Part shown: one piece after another, positions 21,271 to 42,351 of the stretch | How the letters are laid out: each line of letters starts with the position of its first letter | Position numbering within the stretch: the stretch's first letter is position 1 | Source of the DNA: Pholiota molesta | Lineage: Eukaryota > Basidiomycota > Agaricomycetes > Agaricales > Strophariaceae | Length of the DNA: 64,000 nt | Reading direction: 5' to 3' | Assembly: GCA_014925825.1 (NCBI GenBank) | Contig: JACGCK010000151.1 | Coordinates: 1-64,000 of the forward strand | Program-made: the position numbers and the translations under genes | The notes under the pieces: model-generated | Seen by the model: the letters and a program-made list of their open reading frames with translations, nothing else | Databases searched by the model: none | What the model was told of the DNA's origin: nothing

Positions 21271-24062
21271 CGTTATCCCAGTAGAAAGAAAGAGGACAGA
21301 ACAACGAGTTAAAGAGGTGGAGAGAGCGTGAGGCATGGTGCAACGGCATCACCGCGCCGTTCAGCTGACTAACATGTTTGGTTCCGTCGTCTTGAATAAA
21401 TATGGCGCACTAAATATAGGCGCCTTTGCGCTGTGGGCACTGGGCAGGATAGCACGAGCGTCTAAAGATTCACCGGCACCCCTTGTTTCTATCGAGATTA
21501 GCTGCCACGCGAGATCATATTTTAGAATCATGCAACCTTGAGACAAAGGAGTAACTAGCCTCGATCAAGTTGCAACTGGGACGCCTTCTCAACACGTTCA
21601 AGTTCCAAAGATTCAGATGTCGAAGCCAAGTCGAAACCATGTGCCAGTGCCACTGGCATTATGGCGCACCTTGGGCAGACCGTCGATCTAAGTACTAATG
21701 ACGTCATTTTTGAATCTACTAGCGGTTGCTCTGAGGGCTGTGCTGTACATATTCGGGCGCACAATAACACCCACACAACTTCTTACAAATTGTTTTATCA
21801 AGAGAATATGGAATGACCCACATCTCGGGTTGCGGCTTTATTTCTTGAGTAAAGTTGATGTCTCTACCGTTAAATTACAAACTTTGAAACGGGGAAGTGG
21901 GGATATCAATTCAACCGTTCCGAAATGTTTCTTCCTTATGTAGATTACTACCTATTACTACAAATCGAGATTATTACCGCTTCGAAATCTTAAGCATGTG
22001 GACAAGACCGTCTCCGGATTTTCTCTTCGCCGATCATCAGAGACAAGAACACTTCCGTTGGAATGTTTGACTGTTTTACGGCTCAAAAAATGGCCAGCTC
22101 CGTCACAAGCTCCTTTGACATCTAACGGGCCCAACCTCACAGAAGTACACTTGCTCCATGCTAAATTTAAACCTCCAAAAAAGTGATGCTCTCAAAATAG
22201 CCTCAATACCGACACGGTTTCACACTCGCGGCCAAAAATGTCCTGTCATTTCCATGCTGCCACGGAGCAGCGCTATCATCCTCTTGTTCCGGAAACGTAT
22301 GCCGCCATCGACGTGAGACAGGTTCTTTCGACGGCAACGCAAGAGAGCCCGAGAGGCATTCAAGTTCGGGAGTCGGACCCTTCTCCGAACGACGCAAAAG
22401 GCGTCGAAACTCAAAAGGCGCTACGTGCTGGCCGAGAACCGTTCATCATAAGATGAGTTCGGAGACAGAGGCTACATACCGCCGATGATGGAGAACGTAT
22501 ACAGTATGTTCGGACTGATGTTTTCGTAGTCGTTTCAAACCTTAGAAAACAAATGTGTGAGATTGAAGGACAGACTGACGTTGACAAGATAATGATTGTA
22601 ACAGTTGTCGGAGTCAGTCGGACCCACAGTTTCAACCCCGCGGCTTATCTGGATGCAGTGTGGCACACCTAAATATCAAGTTTGGATTGTAAGAACCGTT
22701 ATTCCATATGTTTTCTCAGCATGTCCCTTATGATCGGGAGATTCAGTCATGACGAGAACGATTATGATAGGTTTTCTTATGGTGGCCAGACTTCGCGAAG
22801 CAATCAGCCAGTCTATCAAAACGTGCTCATCTACGGCATTCACTCTAATGCTATACACAGAGGAAACAGTATATGTATGAGGGAATATCTACGAATATGT
22901 AGATATACAGTGTACACATTAATTAATACCGTTATCAAAATTTCAGAGCTTTTTCTCTCGGAATGACATCGTGGCAAACAGATAAGCTTAACATCGCCGT
23001 TCCGTATAAAAAATACTGTTGCGCATGGCCCGCGATTGAGGACTGCTAGAGTCTTAAAAGAGTACAAAGGACGTCCTAAAATACCCAAAGAACTCCTTCC
23101 TCATCACAAGGCCCGGTTTTACAGCTTCCACCAGTATTCGTCCTACTGAAGTTCCTATGTCATCGGCGGTAGGCACTAGGCAGGGATTCTACTGTTTCTA
23201 TATATAACCGCAGGAATAACAGCATGACCTGCCGATCTGATACTGACTCCGGGATCGTCGTGAACGTCAGATGTCACTCGAGAACTTCTAGCAGAAATGA
23301 AACAAGGTTTGTCTTCGAACCTTGAGTGAGTGGTTAGCAGGATAGAGCCACTTGGTGCGGTTAATTTGGAAGGTTTGGAAGAAGGAAAGTACAATGAGTA
23401 ATTAAAGGTTAGGCTGTTTGAAAGGCTCCCTGTACTGTACAACGTAAAAGAGACTCTAAAAATAAAACATGAAAGGCGAATTATCTTGGCTTGAGTATGA
23501 ACATGGTATGAATCTATGTATGTATGTATAATGGAGAGCCTTCGTTACCAAGTAATATACATATTTCCGGCATATCTCCAGGCTCTAACTCCTAAAAGTA
23601 GTGCAAGAGGGGCTGGAGACCAACGGATAGCCACACACAAATTTATTCCTCAGAGAGGAGAGATTGAGGCGATGTATTTGTCTACCTAATACAATTTTGG
23701 CTTTTTGGCGTCGTAGTAAAGAGTTTAGCAGTCCAATGTGACGCCGACATTGTCAAGTCCGAATGAATATCATAAGTAAATACTTAGATTGGTAAATGGT
23801 ACAAGGAGTATTTGGATGTACGTATAAATGTCGTTAGAAAAATGTCCAGGGGGGAGGGTATTTCCAGATTCCAATGTGGAAATTTCGAGAACCAATGCAA
23901 GCGTATGTCCATGGTGAGTCAGAGAAGAGAAGTCCATAAAAACGCCCAAACAAAGCAAAAGAAAAACGGTAAATGATTGATAATGACTGAAGCTGAAACG
24001 GCGGCGGGCAGACACCAAATCACGCGGATGATGAAACAGAAACGGGAATCAAAGTCGTTCAG
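21271..24062. other. 2.8-kb gap without a recognised gene
   Basis: Open frames are at most about 90 codons and show no domain or consistent codon bias. No terminal inverted repeats or tandem array were noticed. The first few hundred bases should contain the ASXH promoter, the last few the 3' end of the zinc-finger gene. Confidence 0.5.
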
Positions 24063-25235
24063 CTATTGATTGACCCATCGGGTCCCACCCTGCGCTACGG
24101 GACACTTGTGGTTCCCCAGCGTCTTTTTCGTCGAGAAGAAGCGTCCGCAATCATCACAGAGAAACTCGCAGACCTTGCCGTGCTTTGCGACTTCATGCCG
24201 CAGGCGGTCGTGTTGCCGCGAGAAGCGCTCAGCGCAGCCAAGCGTGCAGGGGAACGACGAGCGGGGCTTGGGCTTGTGCGCCTCCATATGCACCTTAAGC
24301 GTATACTGACTAGTGAAGCGGCGCTCGCAGCCGATGATGATGCAGGGGAAGCGTCGGCGAGAGGCCTGGGGGTCCACGACCTCGGGCGCGGCCCGCATGG
24401 GTGAGCCATCGCGTGAGGGCGAGGTTTTTATCTCCACGCCGTCTAGACTCGAACAGGAAGCGGAGGGAGAGTGGGACATAGAGGACCGTGAAGAGGGCGT
24501 GTTCAATGGTAGCGTTTGCCATGTCGACGATGACGCCGCAAATTGTTGGGGCATGGAGGGAGTGTAATTGAAGTTCAAGGCGTTGTAGTATTCATGTAGA
24601 TTTGGTTGGGGAGAAAGTGACAGCGCTGCTATGGAATGAATAAGATGTACTGAGATTCGATGAGCGGAAAAACCTACCGCTGCTTTCTGACCGTGGCGAG
24701 CAGGAGACCACAGAAACGGAAGGAGAGAAGGTATTCGAAAAAGTATCTCGTTCCGGAAGCGAGGAGAAGGAAGCGTCGCAGCCCGCGTTATTCTCGTAAG
24801 GCCAAGAAAACAGATTGTTATCGATAGGGTCTTCTGCATAGAACGTAAGGAACGAGACGACAGGAGAGGGGCTAACAAAAGACAAACCATATGTGGCATT
24901 GACATCGAAATGTTGTTGCTGCTGTGGGTTATAGCTTGGTGGACATTGAGCTACATTAGAGGGCAGCATGAAAATTTGGTATTCAGATCGAGTAGGTAGA
25001 GAACGCACCCGATTCGTAGAGCTCGGGGTCGTGGTACATGGGGCCTGCGCTCATCCAGTGCGACAGGGAAATCTGTGATTCTGTTGCAGATTTATTTAGG
25101 CCATGACCCGCCGCGCAAGAGCGACATAAACTGACCATCAAACGTGTCGTAGACGGAAAAATCGTGGCCCGTAAAGGGGGCGTCAAAAGACGGAGTGTGT
25201 ATCCGCACGAAGGGCGCGCGAGGGTAGTGGTTCAT
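24063..25235 (-). CDS. C2H2 zinc-finger transcription factor
   Basis: Putative nuclear DNA-binding regulator. Exons 25235-25136, 25080-25009, 24950-24678 and 24628-24063 sum to 337 codons with stop (336 aa). The N-terminal two thirds is Ser/Pro/Gln-rich and probably disordered or activating (QQQQ run, SPSVSVVSCSPRSESS). Three fingers end the protein. Finger 1 is C-x4-C-x12-H-x3-H (CIIIGCERRF...HMEAH). Finger 2 is C-x3-C-x12-H-x4-H (CTLGC...HEVAKH). Finger 3 starts CDDCGRFFSTKK and ends NHKC, giving Cys in place of the last His. The start at 25235 opens a short exon, MNHYPRAPFVRIHTPSF. The second exon uses the acceptor AACAG at 25081-25085; the next AG breaks the frame. Target genes cannot be inferred. 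Confidence 0.85.
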
Positions 25236-33600
<8,365 letters not shown>

Positions 33601-34917
33601 TGCTCTTTCCTATCGCATATTTTTGTTTCTCGTCAAATTCAAGTCTTGTTTTCGGTCAAAATCTGGTCTTGCCTTTTCCTGCTCCGTCATTATTCTTTGT
33701 ATTAGTATCATATTTGACGATCCTTCGTACTTAGTCCCTTCACCGACAATTTACCGATCACATGGCTCTGTCTACTGCTTTGCATACACGAAGTTTTCTA
33801 ATCAAATGAATATGTTGATAAAGATTGTTCACAGAATGAGCTTGGTTCACATTGTTCACATCCATATGCCAATTACGGCGTGAATTCTGGTGGAAATAAG
33901 TGCGTCCTGAGTGCGTCATAAATTTTCGTTTCATCTGAGTCGAATCCATCATTTCTGCTTTTTCGCACCGCTTCCGTCGCCGACTTCAAGCGCCTCTTCG
34001 CAGTAAAGCACCCCAGCCCCTGACCTTCGGCAACATGTGAGCGCGCTCGCGCAAGGACCACGAGGACGCAGCCAGCTCGGTTGCTCACGAATGCACCGGC
34101 CGTGACTGACCTCGCCCTCGGGCCTCGGCCTGAGCAACGAACGAGCCACCCACGAGCTCGTCCGCCGCCGCCGCCTTCTATCAGCCCCGCCGCATTAGCT
34201 CCCACGGCGATGGACCAGGATGGACGAGGGCTAGCTCGAGCATCGATAACGACATCGCCCGCGGCGGCCACTGGCGCCTGCGCCATGTCACGACCGACCA
34301 CCAACGCCGTCTCCCATTTGCCCTGTTCGCATAAAAGCTGAGGACGGCGAGGACGCGTTCGCTCGCAAATGCACTCTGTGCTCGTTCGTATAGCTGCCCT
34401 GCAACGACAATGGACACACGAGCTGCCCTGCGTGTATCGTCTCCAAGCCTTTTCACATTTGTCGCCAGCTGCGTCCATTAGCCGCCGTCCATCTCCAGGA
34501 TCATGGACACCCGTCTGGAAGGGCGCCCACCAGTATGACGCCACAAATGTGGGCATACCACTTGGGTAACCAAATGTGCCCCCGTTACGAAGGTGTACTC
34601 GATCAAGGTGATCAAACATTCATTGCGATATAAACTTCAAGTTGTCGTTATTCAATATTTCATAGATACCATTGCAACGATTCTGAATACATACTTAGTA
34701 ATTCAGATGCCATTTTGAGCCCCAAGAACACAACCACAACAACATCACGTTGTTATGAACATCCTCAAACGAAGCGGTCAAGACTTTTGAAGCCATGTGA
34801 TTCTTTGCATCATGATGGCAGAAATCGTATTTATCTATACATTGTACTGATTCCTTCTGAAAATTCTCGAATCGACGAAACACATTACTAGACATATCTC
34901 ACAAACGCTGATTGCAT
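33601..34917. other. Intergenic, mostly featureless
   Basis: 3' flank of the demethylase (AT-rich to about 33870) and then a GC-rich block with a 248-codon open frame on the minus strand (33873-34619) that has no domain and overlaps open frames in other phases; not called as a gene. A short block around 33915-33970 resembles 37600-37645. Confidence 0.45.
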
Positions 34918-36375
34918 TTATGCCTTGGAAGTTTTGGCTACCAGTACTTCCACATCTGCCTTGATGCTGGCGAAGAGATCGGCCGTGGTATAGACTGGCT
35001 TCCAGCCAATGGTCTTCGAGTGATTAGCGCGAGCACGCGAGTTCGTGCCTAGGAAATTGGTGTTCTAATAAGACAGAAATGTGAGGCCAGGTAGACAACG
35101 CGGGGTATCATGCAACACTTACCCCGACGTACTTATCCATCTCCTCCTTATTAAACGCGGTTGGCTCGGGGCTCTCTGACTGCCCGAGGGCGACCATCAC
35201 CTCTCCGATAGCACTGCTGACCTCGCCCAGGTTGTGCTCTCCATTTTCGCCAAAGTAGTATCCCGCACGTCCGTGGCCTGTCGTTGGTTCCTTTCGAATC
35301 GCGTCAAAGAGTACGTGGTAAAGTTCGCCGACTGCATCACCGGGCGTCAGTGGGATCCTTTATATTTGAACAACAGGAAAGCGACGCACGATCATCGATG
35401 TGTACATTCGGCCACACGTTCTTGCCTGCTCCAACCCTTCCCGCACGACCGCGGTCCAAGGAAGCCGCAATAAGGACGGGGATCTGAACTCCATAGGGAT
35501 TTGAGATTCCCTTCTCGACAAGAATGTTTTTGGCAATTCCATAGATGGCTGATGGGAGGATGATGTAGCTCTTGAGGTAGCCTTCGCGCAAATTCTCCAT
35601 GAGAAACGTCTACAACATTTGGAGAGCATTTGAACCATACCTTCACGGTCTGCCGCCACGATGGCCAGATCCACATTGCGATGAAGCGCAGTATCTGGCA
35701 ACGTTTCGATTTGGTCCGGGTTTGCGTCGTCGTAAATAACATCCGATAAATATTCTCCGTCAGCGTTATCCGTTAGAACACCTATAAATAGTAAATTAAT
35801 TGAGTTCATCTATTTTCGAGGCGTTCTTGACACACCAGTTCCAGACTATCGTTTTGAGGGAGAAAGAACGGGCATCAATACTCATGTCTCGATTACATAG
35901 TAGCCTTGAAATAAATACAGTGTGAATCAAGCTAGGGGTCTTCCCAGTGGCGTCATGGCGTTTCTTGAGGCCTTTCAGAGTCGCAAGGGCTGCCTCCAAA
36001 TTGTCAGAGTCTGCCTGCAAATGAGGGCCGATCGTTGAGTGAATTAATAATTTCTATCGATATCTGCAATGCCTTACCATTGAAAAGACAATATCGCTAT
36101 CCGCCGCTAACGACTCCATCAGTGGGGTATCTGAGTGTGACCCTATAATAGTGTTGATGCCGAGCGCTTTGAGCTTTGCGGCTTTTTCAGGCGAGCGAAT
36201 GAGCGCAGTGAGATTGAACGACGCGAGGTCAGGGCGTTGGAGGAATCGGCTGACGACAGAGCCACCGATGTAACCTGCCAGTTCAAAGGCTATTAGCAGG
36301 AAGGCCGTCGGTGAACATACAGCCAAGGAACTTACCAGTGGCACCAGTAATAAGGATGTTGGTTTTGGTAGACAT
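34918..36375 (-). CDS. NmrA-like NAD(P)-binding reductase/epimerase-type protein
   Basis: Extended short-chain dehydrogenase fold; fungal members are NAD(P)-dependent reductases or redox sensors, substrate unknown. Exons 36375-36336, 36274-36078, 36014-35919, 35845-35836, 35781-35641, 35581-35390, 35331-35123 and 35064-34918 sum to 344 codons with stop (343 aa). The dinucleotide-binding loop is ILITGATGYIGGSVV, split by intron 1. Later motifs are ALIRSPEKAAKLKALG, the HTSGTGVLTD strand, YIILPSAIYGIAKN with the Tyr of the active-site region, and WPNVHIDD. The fourth exon is a 10-nt microexon (TCTGGAACTG) whose inclusion alone keeps the SGTG motif and phase. The donor after ADREG pairs with a distant AAG acceptor at 35582, giving EGYLKSY. 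No targeting signal. Confidence 0.88.
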
Positions 36376-38008
36376 TTTAGTTGAGGCTTTGAGTGTGGAT
36401 TATCGAGTTCTGTGTTTTTGTGGAAGATGGAATGAGTTCGAGGAGTCTCATATCGCTGTTTTTATACGTTTTCTCAAACCCAAATATAATGGCATAGTAC
36501 TATGGCTTATAGAAAGCTTTAGACAGTCGTAGAATTTGGAAGAGTGCGTCTAAGTTGAGATTTCTTGCCAAGGCAGGCTTGATAATCCAATCTTTTTTGG
36601 AAAGTGACAGTGGCAGGTTCTCGCTGAGTAAGGAGAGCTTGCGCGAGCTGACCAATGGTCTCTAGATCTCTTATTATAGTGCTTCTATCAATCAAGCTCA
36701 AAGTTTACTTTGCTTTCAACTTCTCAAATTCAAACGTCGTCTAAAATTTACAAGTCAGTGAGAGCATCTTGATGATATAATCTCTGTGGAAAGACACGCC
36801 GTGCGACTCGGCGGTTAGAGTTCGTGTGGTCTTTGTGACTCGCCAGTGAACCTCATGAGGGGAGAACATTGGTGGACCATCGATGCCAGGCCCTTGCTAG
36901 CCGTGTTCTCAGCTTCTTTCGTCTGGAGTCTATCGTTACTCATTGATCATTCGTCTCCAGGCGTTCATTCTATGTTCCCTAATTATGCTCTCTGCTTAGT
37001 GGAACAGCACTCATGATGAGTTGCGTCTTGGCCGGAACCACTCGCGAGGATTGACTTCAAATGAGTTCCGTATATTGGAATCTAATGCTGCTGCAGCCTC
37101 GGGCCCGACTCAGAAGGATGCCTGAGGGATAAAAATTTCAGACAAGATGAGTCCTTGACAAGTCATTCGGTAAATTATCATCCGATATCTCTCAACTTAA
37201 TACTCACTTTACTCAGCACCTATCTTCTGTTCGATGCCACCATTCTAGGGCTGAAGCCTGAAGCATACTGTCGGCCTCGTTCAAGATTTCTCTGCGCGTC
37301 CCTTCCCATCTCAGGAGAACAACCCTGGGCCCACTCTGCTCGCTATCTTTTTTCAAGTCAAGCTCATTATATTGTATCCTATAGATTGCTTTTCAAGTTT
37401 TGCATGTTTCTGGAAACTGCATATCGATTTATCAGATAGAGGCTATGATTGTGATCGGGCAAAGGGAAAAAGCCTTGCAGCTGTGTCAGTACCACGTCGG
37501 TGCGTCGGTGCAAAAATGCTCTTGCACTTAACAAGTGGTAAAATACTCTTCATATCGCGTCCACATCGCGACTTTCGCGCGCTTTCAAAATTATGCCACT
37601 GCGCCATAAATCGATTCATTCGAATCCATCAATTCTGCTTTTCCGTTTTGTCGAGCAATGCTTTTGAAAGTACATTTGATTATGTTCTAGGTGGATACAT
37701 GCATTATAAAGAATCGTGTTACAGATCTACAGTCCAATACCTATAACGAATAATATAGCTCTATGAAAACCTGTGTTAGGATTCAAAACAAAAAAAGAAA
37801 GGGCAGACGAACAGCAAGGCGGAAATTGAGAGCAGAGGAATAGAGCAGCTTAAGCTACGAAAGTCACAACAGTGACTCTGACGACGCGAGAATGCACGAA
37901 TCGCATGTACACCCTCACCAGCCCAAACAGCGTGCCACCGCACACACCGAGACGAGCCATCAAACCACCCCCGCCATCGGCCCCTCGAAACCCGCCCACA
38001 CCCCCCGC
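36376..38008. other. 1.6-kb gap, no gene seen
   Basis: Overlapping short frames only. The block around 37600-37645 is similar to 33915-33970 (shared CGAATCCATCA and TTCTGCTTTT). Otherwise nothing recognisable. Confidence 0.5.
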
Positions 38009-39958
38009 CTACCCCATAAACACCTTCTCGCTCACGTCGATCCCCAGATTATCCCGCGCAAACCCCCGCACCTCCCGCTCCAGCTCCGCCTCGAAATCCA
38101 CCCGCCGCCCCGCCTCCCGACGCCACCCCACGAGCGCCGCCGCGCGCGCGCCGACGTCGCGCGCCCACTGCACCACGCGCGTCTTATAGAACAACACGTC
38201 CAGAAGGGCGAGGGACGTGAGGAAGGCGAGGTGCTCGGACCACGCACGCAGGCGCACGCGGAGCGCGTCCGGGGAGAGGGGCCCGAGGATGGCGTGCGCG
38301 GTCGACGGCGCGGGGGGCGGGAGGTGCCGAGTGAGCGAGCGGGAGGCCCAGAGGCCGGTGATCTTGATGCGGTTGACGGGGGACCCGAAGGCCTGGTTGT
38401 TGCCTACCCAAACAGAGGACAGGATGAGTACGCACGACGAGACCACAGATATAGGACAGACGACGTACCCTGCACCATGCGCATATTGCGCGTCAGGAAG
38501 ATGAGCACCTTGGGCATGCGGTCCGTGTCCGCGAGGAACTCCTTGAGCTTCTGCTTCATCCTCACGCTCATCTCGTACTGGGACAGCGGCTTCTGCTCCG
38601 TCTTCGGCGCCGCGCCCGGTTTGTTGTGCTTGCGGTTGTTCTTCAGCACCGTCGGCTTCAGGAGCGTAAAGCTCGCCATGACCTCCGGGAGCCCGAAGCC
38701 CCACTCCTTCGTGATCTTCTCGACGCCGCTATAGTCGCCGACGAGCATCGCGCGCCAGAGCTTGCCCCACTGCACGCGGAAGGGCTCCGGGACGGGCACG
38801 TACAGCCCGTGGTCGAGCAGGACGAGCTGCGGGCGCCGCGGGTCGTCGGGGCGCGGGCGAATGAGCACATTCCCCGGGTGCGGGTCGCAGTGCACCCAGC
38901 CCCAGTCGAACATCTGCGCGGCGAACAGCTCGACCATCGTCTGCATGACCTCCTTCGCATGCCCCGTGCGCTGCACGCCCGCCTTGTCGCTCAGCCGCAC
39001 GCCGTCGATCCACTCCGCGACCATCACGCGCCGCGTCGAGTACTCCGGGTACACCCTGGGAATGTGCACCCTGTCGCGCAGCCGCGGCTCGCCCGCAACG
39101 AACTCGGCGGTCTTGCGCGCGTTCTCCGCCTCGCGCACGAAGTCGAGCTCCTGGCGGAGGTGCTCCGACACGAAGTCGACGACGAAGTACACGGGGAGGT
39201 CAAATACCCAGTGCTCGAACATCCACATGACCGCGCGGTACGCGCCAAGGTCCCAGTTCATCTGCGTGCCCACCGCGGGCTTCTGCACCTTCACTGCGAC
39301 CCAGCGTTCTTCACCTTCGGGGTCGCCGGGCTCGGGGTGCAGCCGGGCGCGGTGCACCTGGGCGACGCTCGCGCTGGCCACGGCCTGCGGGTCGAAGTAC
39401 GCGAACACGCCGCCAGGCCCATCGGGGGGCCGCCCAAGCTCCTGGACGAAGACGTCGCGCACGTCGGCGTATGGGATCTGCGGCGCGTCGTCGAAGAGGC
39501 TCGCGAACTTGATCTGCATGGGCTTCGGGAGGAGGGCGGCGTTCGCGCCGATGGCCTGGCCGATCTTGATGTAGAGCCCACCGTTCGAGGTGAGCAGGTC
39601 GAAGACCCGCTGCGCGACGCGCTCATGCAGCTCGGGGATCTGCTCGCTCTTCTCGGGTGTGAAGTTCCACTTGTAGTCTAGGGTGATCATGGCGCACTGC
39701 GCGGGGCGGGGGAGTGTCGGCGTCCGGGAACGAGCGTAGAAGAAAACAGAGAAGACGTACTGTTTGGAGAGTGCGTAGGTTGCGCACTATAGAGGAGGCG
39801 TTGTATTGCCGGTCCCAGACGTATGCACCTCCGAGGCCGAGGAGCAGCAGGGCAGAGCGGCGGGCATATCTGTGCAGGCGGGGGCGGGGCAGTGGCGTCG
39901 GCGTCGTCGGTCGTGTGGAATAGGGCCGCAGGGAACGCGAGAGATAGCGCACAGACAT
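38009..39958 (-). CDS. ABC1/ADCK (UbiB) family kinase-like protein, mitochondrial (MCP2/ADCK1-like)
   Basis: Atypical kinase family acting at the mitochondrial inner membrane in coenzyme Q and lipid homeostasis. Exons 39958-39761, 39696-38469 and 38403-38009 sum to 607 codons with stop (606 aa). The N-terminus (SVRYLSRSLRPYSTRP) is basic and Ser/Arg-rich like a presequence, followed by a possible membrane segment SALLLLGLGGAYVW. Family motifs: GGLYIKIGQAIG (KxGQ), the Ala-rich nucleotide loop VASASVAQVHRA, VAVKVQKP (lysine), ELDFVREAENA, VHCDPHPGNVL (catalytic loop) and LLDHGLYV (metal-binding DHG). The KIGQAIGANAALLP spacing and long C-terminal region suit MCP2/CQD/ADCK1 relatives rather than COQ8, but a tree is needed. 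A 351-codon frame on the opposite strand is a GC-driven shadow. Confidence 0.9.
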
Positions 39959-42351
39959 GCGTGGGCCAGCCAGCGAGGAGGGAGACGAGTGGAAAGATTA
40001 TTTTTGATGGCGAGCACTTGCTTATTATAGTGCCGTACAACATCGCCAAATACGGCCGAGTCACTGCCGCTCCGCTTCGTCATGTTCGATCCGTCCCATA
40101 ACTGCAAAAGGTATCGCGCCCGATCGACCCGGAACCATTCAGGCCCAAGGAGTATCATCGCCAAAAAAGCGACTTCTACACTAGGTCAAAGAATCCCATA
40201 AGTATGACCAAAATTCCATACAATGATCACAAATATAGTACTTAACAGCGTCGCAAGAAAGCGCTGCTGGGAATGTTCACAAAACTCCGATGTTTGCAAG
40301 GTAATTTCCTAATAGAACCTGGATAGAATCCATTAGAATTTGCCTGTTCATTGAGAAGGAGTGGTCGAGCAGGAATCCAATGTGAGAGATTTTCAAATGC
40401 TACAGTGTAAAAGATCCTTGGATTTCACTGTGACCTTTGAACCAATCGTATTCGGGATATGAACGCACTTTGATATCTGTCTTCCTCTGTGGGGCCATAA
40501 TGGAGGGGAGGGAACCTTGGGAATGCCTCCAGCAGATGCATATAGACGAGCTGTGATTTTCATTCAATGTCAAGTCAGGATAGAATACTTGTACGTAGCC
40601 GTACCTCAATCATGATCCCACAGCTTGTCGTGTATCGATCATAAGTACATTCCAAGAAGTATAGGTAGTGAGACTAATACGGAGGATATAGTGGTTATTT
40701 ACAAGTTTAGGGCATAGAGAGCATTCTTACATACCTTGTGCTGGAGGTCTGACTCGTCCGAGCGCACTATACGAGGGCTAGTAGCTCAAAATAGGACGTA
40801 ATGGGGGAGTCTTTACGCACTTAAATGTATAGAATCAGTATACAACAGTGGTAGGTTGAGCATTTTGTGAGGAGAATTGCAAATATATGCGCATATATGC
40901 ACATAAGTATATTGCATCGGACCCATTATTGAGAACAACTTGAGAACTACGATCATGCCAGCTTATTCATATGTGGTAACCTCATATGAGAGATAAGATA
41001 AACCATAAGTTTTGAGAAGTTATAAGGGGATGAAAAAAAAGACTTGATTCACCTGGCAGAGTCAAATGGACATGAAGCGACCTGCCAGTCGTTGCGCCTT
41101 GTACTTAAGTAGTCTTGGGGCTTGAGCAATGTCATAATCGCAGAGCCTAAAAATTGCTCAGCCCGGCATTATACGAGGTATTCTCTGATCATGAGGTTTC
41201 AAATGGAGCGCAGAGGAAGGAAGATGCAAGAGATGGTGGGGGCAAGCAAGAAAGAAGAAGTCGAGGATTTTGCAAACGCGATCGAATGTGAGCGCGTTCG
41301 GTCACATGACCTACTCAGCGCGAAACATCCGAAAGCGTTTGTCGTCGTCGCTTCCTCTTCGGAGTCTTCCTCTCTCTCTCACTGTCGTTTTCGTCGCTTT
41401 CTATAGCCCGCATTGTGTACCATAACATTTCTCTTTCTCATCGTTCTACTTCGCATTTACGATACTTTGCCATGTACATACGCCTTGCCACAAACGTAAT
41501 CTCCTTCAAAAGTCGTAGGAACGCCCATTCTACGCAATAGAGACACTAACATCGAAAATGCCCATGAGAGTACACGGTGTCTGCGTCCTTCGTGAAATGG
41601 GAATGGCATGACGGGGCCTTTGAAATACGTACATGCAACTTGCTCTCCGTACTCGTGGCGGCGGCCTGACTCCATGAGTTCCAAGGTTCTCTTTATCGTT
41701 GCCTATTCAAGGCACGATCTTTTGCCACTCACAATCGTATATTTCAATATGTTCTGGAGCAAGGAGCTCTTGCAAAGTCCAACCGCGACGTGACGAGTTC
41801 CTGCAACGTCCAACCCTCGAGTGAGCCAGCGGTCGCCTCGCATGTGCTCGAGATTCGTGGTTTGTGCAAAGTAGGCAATGCAAGCGGAAGCGCTTCTATA
41901 GAGGGAGCGGATCGACTATGTTTATCGATGCGTGTCCATCCACTAACTCTGGAAGTCTTCTAAACGGGTCAACTACACGGGATGAGGAGTACATTCAGAC
42001 CATCAATGAGCAGAGTCAACCCGCAACGAGGGCAGCATGCATGCCAAAGATAAAACCGCAATATTTCATTCTGATCTCAACAAGGTAGACGAAATAACAC
42101 CACGCATACCAGATGGCTAGGCAGACGCAAAATTACGATTCCCAATAACGGAATACCAGGACGGACGAAAACAGACAGTCAAAGACGGCAGAGTAAGTAA
42201 GAAAAAAATCAAACAGCAGAAACAGCGGACAGAGACAGCGCATAGCTCAGAAACAAAGGAACTCGAAAGGGCGTGAAGTAGAACGGTAATTAAAATCCTA
42301 GTCCGCAGCGCAGGCGTCCGTCCAGCATGTCTTTATCAGGCCAGCGGGATT
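39959..42351. other. 2.4-kb gap with one repeat, no gene seen
   Basis: Holds the promoter side of the ABC1 gene and a diverged repeat copy at about 40147-40450 (listed separately). Frames of up to 94 codons near 41122-41406 and 41864-42088 have no domain. No array or terminal repeats seen. Confidence 0.5.
40147..40450 (+). repeat. Dispersed repeat, copy 1
   Basis: Shares with 44082-44300 the ordered blocks CATCGCCAAAAA..AGCG, G(A)YGTTTGCAAGG, TAGAATCCATTAGAAT and a following GAGC(T)AGAATCC-like string. Diverged, AT-rich, non-coding; a MITE or SINE-like remnant of unknown class. Confidence 0.55.

Noticed and set aside
33873..34619. 248-codon minus-strand frame
   Set aside because: No domain, mixed composition and several competing frames; not supported as a gene without transcripts.
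38626..39681. 351-codon open frame on the plus strand
   Set aside because: It lies wholly antisense to the ABC1/ADCK kinase exon, has Arg/His/Leu-rich shadow composition and no domain; high GC keeps the frame open.
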